Below are positions 7,122 to 14,779 of a DNA stretch of 19,427 nucleotides, in pieces. Under the pieces are notes generated by a model, which saw only the letters and a program-made list of their open reading frames with translations, did not search any database and was not told the DNA's origin. Source of the DNA: an uncultured Bacteroidales bacterium (GTDB taxonomy: Bacteria > Bacteroidota > Bacteroidia > Bacteroidales > UBA4417); assembly GCA_937965665.1 (NCBI GenBank), contig CALCJE010000361.1, forward strand, positions 1-19,427, read 5' to 3'. Each line of letters opens with the position of its first letter. Position 1 is the stretch's first letter. The translations under genes and the position numbers were made by a program.

Positions 7122-8192
7122 ATGTTAGATAAGCTTGCAGCCATTCATGAGCGTTACCTCTCCATTGAAACACAAATCAATGATCCTGCCGTTATGCAGG
7201 ATATGAAAGCATACATAAAACTCAATAAGGATTATAAAGAACTTCAGCCGATTATTGAAGGCTATAAAAAATATAAAGTAATTGTTGATGGCATTGAAGC
7301 ATGCCGTTCAATACTTGAAGAAGAAAAAGATGAAGAAATGCGCTCTTTTGCAAAAGAAGAGATGGATTCACTCATCGGGCAGCGCGAAAACCTCGAAGAG
7401 GAAATCAGGCTAATGCTGATTCCTTCTGATCCGCAGGATGTTAAAAATGCTGTTGTCGAAATCAGGGCTGGTTCAGGTGGCGATGAGGCCAGCATATTTG
7501 CCGGCGACCTTTACCGGATGTATATCCACTATTGCGAAAATAAAAACTGGAAAATTGAACCCGTGAGCCAGACCGAAGGTACCATGGGTGGTTTTAAGGA
7601 AATTATTTTCGAGGTAAAAGGAGATGGTGTTTACGGACTGCTGAAATACGAATCGGGTGTTCACCGCGTACAGCGGGTTCCCGATACCGAAACCCAGGGC
7701 CGCATCCATACCTCGGCAGCTTCGGTTGCCGTATTGCCCGAAGCCGACGAATTTGAAGTCGACCTCAAGCAAAATGATATCCGCAAGGATACTTACTGTT
7801 CGTCAGGTCCCGGCGGACAAAGCGTTAACACTACCTATTCGGCAGTTCGTCTTACCCATATCCCAACCGGTATAGTGGTTGCCATACAGGATGAAAAATC
7901 GCAGATGAAAAATTTCGAAAAAGCGATGACCGTGCTCCGGACACGCATTTTTGAAATGGAATACCAGAAATACCTCGACGAAATTTCGAAAAAACGTAAA
8001 ACCATGGTTTCGTCGGGCGACCGCTCAGCAAAAATTCGCACCTATAACTACCCTCAGAGCCGTGTTACCGATCACCGCATCAACCTTACCATGTATAACC
8101 TGCCGGTATTTATGAATGGCGAAATACAGGATTTTATTGATGCCCTCCAGTTGGCCGAAAACGCAGAACGACTGAAAGAAGCTACAGAATAA
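7122..8192 (+). CDS. prfA: Peptide chain release factor 1 (RF1)
   Basis: 356 residues from the ATG at 7122, close to the usual 360. RF1 reads UAA and UAG at the ribosomal A site and triggers peptide release. It has the coiled N-terminal domain (about 1-110), the family core KYESGVHRVQRVPDTETQGR with the PxT (here PDT) stop-codon tripeptide, and the GGQ catalytic motif in SSGPGGQSVNTTYSAVRLTH. The C-terminus RVTDHRINLTMYNLP is standard. The PxT motif, not SPF, marks it as RF1 rather than RF2. An in-frame ATG at 7026 would add 32 residues foreign to the family (MPPGFSGRL...) and would span the TACCTTTG promoter box, so I reject it. purM lies upstream and pyrF downstream. Confidence 0.96.
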   Translation: MLDKLAAIHERYLSIETQINDPAVMQDMKAYIKLNKDYKELQPIIEGYKKYKVIVDGIEACRSILEEEKDEEMRSFAKEEMDSLIGQRENLEEEIRLMLIPSDPQDVKNAVVEIRAGSGGDEASIFAGDLYRMYIHYCENKNWKIEPVSQTEGTMGGFKEIIFEVKGDGVYGLLKYESGVHRVQRVPDTETQGRIHTSAASVAVLPEADEFEVDLKQNDIRKDTYCSSGPGGQSVNTTYSAVRLTHIPTGIVVAIQDEKSQMKNFEKAMTVLRTRIFEMEYQKYLDEISKKRKTMVSSGDRSAKIRTYNYPQSRVTDHRINLTMYNLPVFMNGEIQDFIDALQLAENAERLKEATE

Positions 8193-8201
8193 ATAGATTT
8201 C

Positions 8202-8269
8202 GGATTGAGGATTTCGGATGTGGGATGTGGGATGTAAAATCGGAAGTAGGAAGTGGGATGTTGGATGTG
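8202..8269 (-). repeat. Heptamer repeat array, GGATGTN type
   Basis: Two runs of 7-base units reading GGATTGA, GGATTTC, GGATGTG, GGATGTG, GGATGTA (GGA at 8202, 8209, 8216, 8223, 8230), then a 12-base step, then GGAAGTA, GGAAGTG, GGATGTT, GGATGTG (8242, 8249, 8256, 8263). It starts 9 bases after the prfA stop. On the opposite strand the unit is the ACATCCn unit of the 11779-11834 array, so the two arrays are the same family in opposite orientation. Confidence 0.8.
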
Positions 8270-8321
8270 AAATTAGAATAAACTTAAGCATCTACAAGAG
8301 TGCAAAAATATCATTTACTAA

Positions 8322-8391
8322 GCGCTCTGCACTGATTACAAAGCACGCTGCACTGAGCACTCTGCACAGAGCACTAAGCACATAGCACTAA
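8322..8391 (+). repeat. Heptamer repeat array, GCACTAA type (10 units)
   Basis: Ten exact-period 7-base units: gcgctct, gcactga, ttacaaa, gcacgct, gcactga, gcactct, gcacaga, gcactaa, gcacata, gcactaa. The GCA core is nearly fixed while the last three bases vary. It ends 27 bases before the pyrF ATG. The unit is shared with 5719-5753. Confidence 0.88.
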
Positions 8392-8418
8392 CTACCTCAT
8401 TATAAAAACAAATCCGGC

Positions 8419-9261
8419 ATGAACCGTTCCGAGCTTTTCAACCTGATCAAAAAAAAGAAATCATTTCTTTGTGTAGGCCTCGACAGCGACCTGAACAAGA
8501 TCCCAAAGCACCTTCTCGATTCCGAAGACCCGGTTTTTGAGTTCAACAAACAAATTATTGATGCTACGCTGCCGTTTGCGGTAGCCTACAAGCCAAACCT
8601 GGCATTCTACGAGAGTCGGGGCATAAAAGGCATGGTAAGCCTTGAGAAAACCATGCAATACCTCGAAAATTTCCAGGACCAGGTTTTTACCATCGCCGAT
8701 GCCAAAAGGGGCGATATTGGGAATACATCAACACAATACGCCATATCAGTTTTCGACAAACAAGCTTCGGGCTTTAGTTTCGATGCCATAACTGTGGCAC
8801 CTTACATGGGGGCTGATTCGGTACAGCCTTTCCTGGCGTTCCTCGGGAAATGGGCCATAATACTGGCGCTCACTTCCAACAAAGGATCGGATGATTTCCA
8901 GCTCATGACCGATACGAATAACATCCGCCTTTTCGAGAAGGTATTGGAACGCACATCCACCTGGGGAACCACGGACAACATCATGTACGTGGTTGGCGCC
9001 ACCAAGGCCGAAATGCTGCAGGATATCCGGAAAATTGTACCCGGTCATTTCCTGCTGGTACCAGGTGTTGGAGCACAGGGAGGTGACCTGAGTGCTGTAG
9101 CTAAATATGGCTTAAATGATCATTGCGGGTTGCTGGTGAACGCATCCAGAAGCATTTTGTTCGCTTCGGGCGATATCGATTTTGCCGAAAAAGCTGCCGG
9201 CGAGGCACAAAGTATGCAGCTCGAAATGGCCCGGATACTTCTCGAAAATAATTTAATATAA
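8419..9261 (+). CDS. pyrF: Orotidine 5'-phosphate decarboxylase (type 2)
   Basis: 280 residues. PyrF decarboxylates OMP to UMP, the last step of pyrimidine synthesis. The catalytic array D94-x-K96-R97-x-D99 (in IADAKRGDIGNT) is intact, and the substrate-binding strand LCVGLDSD (17-24) and the phosphate-binding loop VPGVGAQGGD are present. Length and sequence fit the longer type 2 family found in Bacteroidota, Actinobacteria and mycobacteria rather than the 245-residue E. coli type. No Shine-Dalgarno precedes the ATG at 8419. A serine hydrolase gene follows after only 6 bases, which suggests co-translation. Confidence 0.96.
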   Translation: MNRSELFNLIKKKKSFLCVGLDSDLNKIPKHLLDSEDPVFEFNKQIIDATLPFAVAYKPNLAFYESRGIKGMVSLEKTMQYLENFQDQVFTIADAKRGDIGNTSTQYAISVFDKQASGFSFDAITVAPYMGADSVQPFLAFLGKWAIILALTSNKGSDDFQLMTDTNNIRLFEKVLERTSTWGTTDNIMYVVGATKAEMLQDIRKIVPGHFLLVPGVGAQGGDLSAVAKYGLNDHCGLLVNASRSILFASGDIDFAEKAAGEAQSMQLEMARILLENNLI

Positions 9262-9267
9262 AAGTTT

Positions 9268-10410
9268 ATGAAACGAAGATCCACCCGCATACTGCTTTAC
9301 CTGGCAGTATTATTGCTGCTGCTTGTGGCTTTGTCGCCTATCCATTACAAGCGTGCAATCCTGCATGGCAACGTCAATATCGACGATTATAAAATCTTTT
9401 CGAACAGGGTTATTCAAAATGCCGGGACCATCCCCTGGAAGCACGATTCAGCCTATAACAAAACTGAAATTGATGCGGGCAAAATTGCAGAATTCAGTAA
9501 ATACGGTACCACCGCTTTTGTTGTAATTCAAAACAATAAAATCCGTTACGAAGCATACTGGGACGGGGGCAGCGACACCACGCGGAGCAATTCGTTTTCG
9601 GCTGCTAAAAGTATAGTTTCACTTCTTATAGGTTGTGCGATGGATGAAGGTAAAATCAAAAGCCTTGATCAACCTATCACCGACTACCTGCCGGGATTTA
9701 AAAATACAAACGGGTACAAACTCAGCATCAGGGACTTACTGACCATGAGTTCGGGCCTCGATTGGGACGAAGGCTACTCAAGCCTGTTTTCGCCTACCAC
9801 CAAAGCGTATTATGGTGACCAGCTCGACGAACAGATGCTCAGTTTAAACATCAAAACTGAGCCAGGCAAGGTTTTTAGTTATCAAAGCTGCGATACGCAA
9901 CTGCTCTCCATGATTCTTGAAAAAGCGACCGGGAAAACACTTTCCGAATATGCATCCGAGAAATTATGGAAACCACTGGGAGCCGAGCATCCCGCTTTGT
10001 GGTGTCTCGACCATGAAGGTGGCCGCGAAAAGGCTTACTGTTGTTTTAACAGCACTGCCACTGATTTTGCACGCATTGGCCAGATGGTTCTTGACAGCGG
10101 GCAGTTTAATAATCAGCAGGTTGTTTCAAAAAACTATCTGAAGGAAGCCACCACACCGGCATCCTGGTTGCTGGGCGAAGATGGCAAACCCCTCGATTAT
10201 TATGGATACCAGTTCTGGATGCTGACACACCAGGGTCATAAAGTGGTTTATGCCCGCGGTATACTGGGGCAGTATATTTTTGTGATACCTTCACTCAATG
10301 CTGTAGTGGTTCGTCTGGGTAACGAAAGAAGCAAGGAATATATAAACAATGTACCAAAAGACATTCTCACCTACCTTGATGCTGCGTTCGAAATGCTAGC
10401 CAAAAAATAA
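9268..10410 (+). CDS. Membrane-anchored serine hydrolase, beta-lactamase class C / PF00144 family
   Basis: 380 residues with an N-terminal membrane anchor or uncleaved signal (about 8-23, LLYLAVLLLLLVALSP), so the body should face the periplasm. The penicillin-binding-protein fold is shown by S111-A-A-K114 (active-site SxxK), the following helix, LLTMSSGLDW, the second-motif region SYQSCDTQLLS where YQS stands for YxN, and YARGILGQYIFVIP as the third element. These families act as D-amino-acid peptidases, esterases or amidases. True beta-lactamase activity is not implied. It begins 6 bases after pyrF and appears co-transcribed with it, though no metabolic link is evident. The gene ends 20 bases before a strong bidirectional terminator. 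The specific substrate is unknown. Confidence 0.85.
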   Translation: MKRRSTRILLYLAVLLLLLVALSPIHYKRAILHGNVNIDDYKIFSNRVIQNAGTIPWKHDSAYNKTEIDAGKIAEFSKYGTTAFVVIQNNKIRYEAYWDGGSDTTRSNSFSAAKSIVSLLIGCAMDEGKIKSLDQPITDYLPGFKNTNGYKLSIRDLLTMSSGLDWDEGYSSLFSPTTKAYYGDQLDEQMLSLNIKTEPGKVFSYQSCDTQLLSMILEKATGKTLSEYASEKLWKPLGAEHPALWCLDHEGGREKAYCCFNSTATDFARIGQMVLDSGQFNNQQVVSKNYLKEATTPASWLLGEDGKPLDYYGYQFWMLTHQGHKVVYARGILGQYIFVIPSLNAVVVRLGNERSKEYINNVPKDILTYLDAAFEMLAKK

Positions 10411-10429
10411 GTCAGAACTGCCTGAACAC

Positions 10430-10463
10430 AAAAAAACGCCGCAGGTTTACTGCGGCGTTTTTT
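10430..10463. terminator. Bidirectional intrinsic terminator
   Basis: A perfect 9-bp stem, ACGCCGCAG (10436-10444) with CTGCGGCGT (10450-10458) and loop GTTTA, is flanked by an A-run on the left and a T-run on the right. It stands between the convergent serine hydrolase (plus) and ilvE (minus) and should stop both. Confidence 0.93.
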
Positions 10464-10481
10464 ATGTAGAGTTGAAACTGG

Positions 10482-11501
10482 TTAATCAACAATCGAAATC
10501 CAGCCAAATTTATCCTCAGCATCGCCATACTGAATATCAATCAGGCGCTGGTACAGTTGCCTTGATTTTTCACCGGCTTTGCCATCGAGACAATAATTCC
10601 ATTCCTTACCTTCAACCGAATCAACAATACGGCGAATAGGTGAAATTACAGCTGCCGTTCCGCAGGCGCCTACTTCGTCGAACTCCGAAAGTTCCTCGAG
10701 GGCAATTTTACGACGCTCAACTTTCATTCCCAGGTCTTCGGCCAGGGTCATCAGGCTCTTGTTGGTAATGGATGGAAGTATGGATTCCGAAAGCGGGGTA
10801 ACATAAGTATTACCTTTTATGCCAAAGAAATTAGCCGGACCGCATTCATCAATATATTTTTTCTCATGTGCATCGAGGAACAAAGCTGATGCAAAGCCTT
10901 CCTTATGCGCAACTTCTCCGGCCATGAGGCTGGCAGCATAGTTACCACCTACTTTATAGCGTCCGGTCCCTTTTGGGGCAGCGCGGTCGTATTCGCGGGC
11001 AACCATAATGCTTACCGGGTTAAAACCTTCTTTAAAATAAGGACCTACCGGCGAAACGAAAACGAGGAATAAATATTCATCAGCTGGCTTCACTCCTACT
11101 CTTGGACCCGACCCGAACAATAAAGGGCGCAGATACAAAGAAGCTCCTGTGCCGTATGGCGGAACAAATTCCTTGTTTAAACGAACCGATGCAAAAACTG
11201 CCTCCTTGAATAATTCAGTTGGCGGCACAGCCATCATAATTCCTACAGCTGAATCCTGCATACGTTTGGCATTCTCTTCCCAACGGAAAAGTCTTATTTT
11301 ACCATCCTTACCCATGTAAGCCTTCAAACCTTCAAAGGCTTCCTGTCCATAATGAAGGCCAGTGGCTGCCATGTGTATGGAAATGTATTCGGAACTGGTA
11401 GTTTCAAGTTTGCCCCATTCGCCCTCACGATAGTATGAACGGACATTGTAATTTGTTTTCTGGTAACCAAAGGGCAGGTTACTCCATTCTATCTGATTCA
11501 T
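10482..11501 (-). CDS. ilvE: Branched-chain amino acid aminotransferase
   Basis: 339 residues from the ATG at 11499-11501 (MNQIEWSNLPFGY). It is a fold-type IV PLP enzyme that transaminates leucine, isoleucine and valine with 2-oxoglutarate. It has the class II BCAT signature GLHYGQEAFEGLKAY near the N-terminus, the PLP-binding lysine K183 in GRYKVGGNYAAS, the C-terminal YIDECGPANFFG and the substrate/cofactor loop EVGACGTAAVISPI. Longer starts (ATG at 11507, or 11627 adding 42 residues) do not fit the family N-terminus. The upstream part of the longer frame looks like promoter and leader sequence. It is monocistronic, convergent with the pyrF/serine-hydrolase unit. A perfect palindrome lies 64 bases upstream and may be regulatory. 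Confidence 0.95.
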   Translation of the reverse strand: MNQIEWSNLPFGYQKTNYNVRSYYREGEWGKLETTSSEYISIHMAATGLHYGQEAFEGLKAYMGKDGKIRLFRWEENAKRMQDSAVGIMMAVPPTELFKEAVFASVRLNKEFVPPYGTGASLYLRPLLFGSGPRVGVKPADEYLFLVFVSPVGPYFKEGFNPVSIMVAREYDRAAPKGTGRYKVGGNYAASLMAGEVAHKEGFASALFLDAHEKKYIDECGPANFFGIKGNTYVTPLSESILPSITNKSLMTLAEDLGMKVERRKIALEELSEFDEVGACGTAAVISPIRRIVDSVEGKEWNYCLDGKAGEKSRQLYQRLIDIQYGDAEDKFGWISIVD

Positions 11502-11565
11502 AAGCATTGTGTTGTATGTTAATATACTGTTAGCCAAACTAATAAAATGAAAACCTTTTTCATTT

Positions 11566-11582
11566 TTAAGTGAATCACTTAA
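11566..11582. promoter_or_regulatory. Perfect palindrome upstream of ilvE, candidate operator
   Basis: TTAAGTGA-A-TCACTTAA has perfect 8-base arms around one central base. It sits 64 bases before the ilvE ATG. It also lies immediately downstream of a -7-like box on the minus strand (TACCTTCG, 11588-11595), that is, around the expected transcription start. A one-base loop cannot fold as RNA, so a DNA-binding dimer site is the better reading. The regulator is unknown. Confidence 0.4.
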
Positions 11583-11778
11583 CGGGGCGAAGGTAGAAAT
11601 TATTAGTATTATTCTGTAAAAGTACAAAAAATATTCTTTCGGGTTTTTGGATGATCATGAATGAGAAAACCATTGAACTCTTCCCAAGTAAACAATCCTC
11701 CTACATCATAGTATTACAGAAACTTTAAATCATACAAATTACCAAAAACTTCTGATAATAAATCATCAGCATAGGAAA

Positions 11779-11834
11779 CCTAACATCCTACATCCTACAT
11801 CCTACATCCTACATCAAACATCTAACATCTAACA
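11779..11834 (+). repeat. Heptamer repeat array, TCCTACA type (8 units)
   Basis: Eight exact 7-base units: cctaaca, four tcctaca, tcaaaca and two tctaaca. The ACATCC core is the reverse complement of the GGATGT core at 8202-8269. It has no coding sense. Confidence 0.88.
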
Positions 11835-11904
11835 TTATCTTCCCCCAGGCCAGCACGCACAAACCCGGAAAGTGCCAAATTGACAGTTAACAACCCATGG
11901 CACA

Positions 11905-11920
11905 TGCTTTGATCAAAGCA
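11905..11920. promoter_or_regulatory. Perfect 16-bp palindrome upstream of htpG, candidate operator
   Basis: TGCTTTGATCAAAGCA is a perfect palindrome with no central gap, 28 bases before the htpG ATG. It overlaps where a -7 box would fall: TTG at 11880-11882, a 21-base spacer, then ATGCTTTG at 11904-11911, two mismatches from consensus. It is unlike the HrcA/CIRCE element (TTAGCACTC-N9-GAGTGCTAA). About 0.3 such palindromes are expected by chance in this length of DNA, so this is suggestive only. Confidence 0.4.
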
Positions 11921-11948
11921 ATTCAGAAATTAATAAATTCATTATACT

Positions 11949-13856
11949 ATGCAAACCGGAAAAATCAACGTACAGACTGAGAACATTTTCCCCATCATTA
12001 AAAAATTCCTGTATTCGGACCACGAAATATTCCTGCGCGAGCTGATTGCCAACGCAGTTGATGCCACTACCAAAATCAAGACCCTTTCGTCGCTTGATAA
12101 GATGAAAGACGAACTGGGTGATCTGACCATCGAAGTTATCCTCGACAAGCCTAACAAAACCTTAACCATTAAGGACAGGGGTATAGGGATGACAGCCGAC
12201 GAGATCGACAAATACATTAACCAGATCGCTTTTTCTGGTGCAGAGGAATTTGTAAAGAAATTTAAAAACAAAACCGAAGCCGAACAGGCTGGTTTAATCG
12301 GTCATTTCGGGTTGGGATTTTATTCCTCCTTCATGGTATCCGACAAGGTTGAAATAAATACCAAAACCTTTAAAAAAGGCGCCGGCACCAAGGCTGTACG
12401 CTGGGAGTGCGACGGTTCGCCGGAATACAGCATTAATGAAATTGAGAAATCGGACCGCGGTACCGAAATCGTGCTGCATATCAGCGAAGAATCCAATGAA
12501 TTTCTTGAAGAAAACCGCATCCTCGACCTACTGAACAAATATTGTAAATTCCTGCCGGTTCCGATTCGTTTTGGAAATGAAAAAACCTGGGAAAAATCAG
12601 AAACCGAAAAGGACGAAAATGGTGAACCCAAGGAAGTACAGGTTGAGCGCCCCCGCATTATCAACAACACAAACCCGCTCTGGAAACAAAAACCTGCAGA
12701 ACTGAAGGACGAAGATTACAAGAAATTTTACCACGAACTTTACCCGATGAGTTTCGAGGATCCGCTTTTCAGCATTCACCTGAATGTGGATTACCCGTTT
12801 AATCTTACTGGTATCATGTTCTTCCCCAAGGTGAAGAAAAACTTCGAAGTACAGCGCGACAAAATTCAGCTTTACTGCAACCAGGTATTTGTTACCGATT
12901 CAGTTGAAGGCATTGTACCCGATTTTCTCACGCTTTTACATGGAGTAATCGATTCGCCAGATATTCCGCTCAACGTTTCGCGCAGTTACCTGCAAAGCGA
13001 TTCGAACGTGAAAAAGATATCAGGACACATCATGAAAAAAGTGGCTGATAAACTGGAAGAAATCTTTAAAAACAACCGCGAGGAATTCGAAAAGAAATGG
13101 GACGACATCAAGGTATTTATTGAATACGGAATGATTTCAGAACCCAAATTCTTCGAACGCGCCGAGAAATTCTGCCTCTTTAAAAATGTGAGCGACAAGT
13201 ATTTCACCCTGGCCGAATACAAGGACTATATCAAAGAAAACCAAACCGATAAAGAAGGCAGCCTGACTTATATCTATACTTCAAATACCGAAGACCAGCA
13301 CAGTTATATTCAGAATGCACAGGAACGCGGTTACGATATACTTGTACTCGACGGCCCCATTGATAACCATTTTATCAATGCCCTGGAGCAAAAGTTCGAA
13401 AAGAGCCATTTCGTTCGCGTTGATGCCGAAGTAGCTGACAAACTGATTAAAAAAACTGACGATCTGCCTTCGAAATTATCGGAAGAGCAAACCAAACAAC
13501 TTACCGAGTTATTTGAAAGCCAGGTAAATAAAGCCGTTTATCATATCAGTGTCGAAAACCTGGGCGAAAACGATTTGCCTGTAACTGTAACCCAGAATGA
13601 ATTTATGCGTCGGATGAAAGACATGTCGGCAATGGGTGGCGGGCAATATGCCTTTATGGGCAACATGCCTGATAGTTACAACCTGGTGCTCAACTCGAAC
13701 CATAAACTGATGAGTCAGCTGCTTGCATCGGAAAGCCAGGAGGATAAAGAAAAAATGATAAAGCAACTTATCGACCTGGCCCTGCTTTCGCAAAACCTGC
13801 TGAAAGGCGAAGCGCTCACCGGTTTTATAAAACGCAGTGTTGATATCATACAATAA
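11949..13856 (+). CDS. htpG: Chaperone protein HtpG (bacterial Hsp90)
   Basis: 635 residues. It is an ATP-dependent cytoplasmic chaperone. The GHKL ATPase pocket is intact: E31, N35 and D38 in FLRELIANAVDA, DRGIGM (76-81), and the lid and glycine-rich loop GLIGHFGLGFYSSFMV. The middle domain (about 230-430) includes FSIHLNVDYPFNLTGIMFFPK and PLNVSRSYLQSD, with the conserved arginine that contacts ATP phosphate. The C-terminal dimerisation domain is complete. It has the full family length, with no frame break. The lemA promoter appears to lie in its last codons. No CIRCE or HAIR element is present upstream; a different palindrome is. Confidence 0.97.
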   Translation: MQTGKINVQTENIFPIIKKFLYSDHEIFLRELIANAVDATTKIKTLSSLDKMKDELGDLTIEVILDKPNKTLTIKDRGIGMTADEIDKYINQIAFSGAEEFVKKFKNKTEAEQAGLIGHFGLGFYSSFMVSDKVEINTKTFKKGAGTKAVRWECDGSPEYSINEIEKSDRGTEIVLHISEESNEFLEENRILDLLNKYCKFLPVPIRFGNEKTWEKSETEKDENGEPKEVQVERPRIINNTNPLWKQKPAELKDEDYKKFYHELYPMSFEDPLFSIHLNVDYPFNLTGIMFFPKVKKNFEVQRDKIQLYCNQVFVTDSVEGIVPDFLTLLHGVIDSPDIPLNVSRSYLQSDSNVKKISGHIMKKVADKLEEIFKNNREEFEKKWDDIKVFIEYGMISEPKFFERAEKFCLFKNVSDKYFTLAEYKDYIKENQTDKEGSLTYIYTSNTEDQHSYIQNAQERGYDILVLDGPIDNHFINALEQKFEKSHFVRVDAEVADKLIKKTDDLPSKLSEEQTKQLTELFESQVNKAVYHISVENLGENDLPVTVTQNEFMRRMKDMSAMGGGQYAFMGNMPDSYNLVLNSNHKLMSQLLASESQEDKEKMIKQLIDLALLSQNLLKGEALTGFIKRSVDIIQ

Positions 13857-13869
13857 TTGCATACATTTG
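13840..13869 (+). promoter_or_regulatory. Bacteroidota-type promoter for lemA
   Basis: TTG at 13840-13842, a 19-base spacer and TACATTTG at 13862-13869 form a complete -33/-7 match. It starts inside the end of htpG, and the -7 box is 34 bases before the lemA ATG. This suggests lemA and the TPM genes can be transcribed apart from htpG. Confidence 0.6.
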
Positions 13870-13903
13870 GATAACCATAAACCATAACCAATAAATCAGA
13901 AAA

Positions 13904-14500
13904 ATGAAAAAATCGTGGATTATCATAGGCGTAATAGTATTACTGGTTGTAATCCTGTACTCGTCGATTAAAGGCACCTATAACGGGCTTGTTACTGCCG
14001 AGGAACAGGTAAACAAGACCTGGGCCGACGTTGAGGGCGCATACCAAAGGCGTACTGACCTGATTCCCAACCTGGTGAGCACCGTGAAAGGCTATGCCAA
14101 GTTCGAGCAGGAAACACTTATCAAAGTTATTGAACAGCGCGCTGCCGCCACCAAACCAACCATTAACATAGACCCTGCCAAGCTCGACGCCAATACACTG
14201 GCTCAGTTCCAGAAAACTCAGGACGAACTGGGTTCGGCACTGGGAAGGTTGCTTGTAACCGTTGAAAAATACCCCGACCTGAAAGCCAACCAGAACTTCC
14301 TGCAGTTGCAGGCCCAGCTGGAAGGAACTGAAAACCGTATTAATGTTGAACGCCGTAACTTTAACGGGAAGGTAAATGAGTTTAACTCAAAACTGCGCAA
14401 GTTCCCAACCAACATTTTTGGCAGCATGTTTGGTTTTGAGAAAAAACCATACTTTGAAGCCCAGGCCGGAGCAGAAAATGCACCGAAAGTCGAATTTTAG
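13904..14500 (+). CDS. lemA: LemA family membrane protein
   Basis: 198 residues. A single N-terminal membrane helix (about 5-20, WIIIGVIVLLVVILYS) precedes a four-helix-bundle LemA domain with the family motifs YNGLVTAEEQVNKTWADVEGAYQRR DLIPNLVSTVKGYA (split here at the threonine) and the terminal NIFGSMFGFEKKPYFEA. The helix places the domain outside the cytoplasm or on the membrane face. LemA function is not settled. In many bacteria it is encoded with TPM-domain proteins, as here (two follow). It lies 47 bases after htpG, with its own probable promoter. Confidence 0.93.
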   Translation: MKKSWIIIGVIVLLVVILYSSIKGTYNGLVTAEEQVNKTWADVEGAYQRRTDLIPNLVSTVKGYAKFEQETLIKVIEQRAAATKPTINIDPAKLDANTLAQFQKTQDELGSALGRLLVTVEKYPDLKANQNFLQLQAQLEGTENRINVERRNFNGKVNEFNSKLRKFPTNIFGSMFGFEKKPYFEAQAGAENAPKVEF

Positions 14501-14779
14501 GTATTGCCCCGGATCGGATCAGGATACATAAAGTTTATGATGAATAAAACGATATGCTGATTCTATAAAGTTCAAATGGGTACTCCGGGTGCATCATTAA
14601 ATTGCATTCGAACCCAAAGATTACCGGATGCATTCCGGATGGAACAAAGTCTGGAGAAGTCAGGTGTAAGAAAGCAGTTCAAATACATGGAGGTTATTTA
14701 TAATTTGACCTGTTTTCCCGCTCCTGGCTTCTTTCTTTTCAATGCAGTTATCCTATAATGAATAGAAATAAATTCAATC
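14501..14779. other. Unusual 279-base spacer inside the lemA-TPM operon
   Basis: No convincing gene. A 60-codon frame at 14576-14758 shows no family features. It holds a CCGGA-TGCAT-TCCGG hairpin near 14624-14638. It also holds two distant arms, GAAGTCAGG (14656-14664) and CCTGGCTTC (14723-14731), that pair over nine positions with one wobble and are followed by a T-rich run. It may be a leader or attenuator for the TPM genes, or the remains of a lost gene. Confidence 0.4.

Larger units (their letters stand above)
11502..11948. other. Divergent intergenic region between ilvE and htpG
   Basis: About 450 bases with no credible gene. In order it holds the ilvE leader, a perfect 8+1+8 palindrome (11566-11582), a TACCTTCG-type box reading toward ilvE (11588-11595, minus strand), a heptamer repeat array (11779-11834) and a perfect 16-base palindrome next to the htpG start (11905-11920). 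The rest is AT-rich and unstructured. Confidence 0.65.

Noticed and set aside
8322..8391. Heptamer array considered as a CRISPR or as a protein repeat
   Set aside because: Units are 7 bases with no spacers, and frames through it carry no family signal.
9268..10410. Antibiotic-resistance beta-lactamase
   Set aside because: It belongs to the broad serine-hydrolase superfamily with YQS in place of YxN and no feature specific for beta-lactam hydrolysis. Its operon partner is pyrF.
11502..11627. Longer N-terminus for ilvE starting at 11627 or 11507
   Set aside because: BCAT homologues begin near MNQIEWSNL. The longer frame crosses a palindrome and a promoter-like box, so it is leader sequence.
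11880..11908. TTGACA with a 17-base gap as a sigma70 promoter of E. coli type for htpG
   Set aside because: The downstream hexamer (CATGCT) does not match TATAAT, and Bacteroidota use a different consensus. Only the TTG/-7 reading is kept as tentative.
14576..14758. 60-codon open frame between lemA and the TPM gene
   Set aside because: Composition and sequence show no domain, signal peptide or start signal. It is more likely spurious, though kept in mind within the spacer note.
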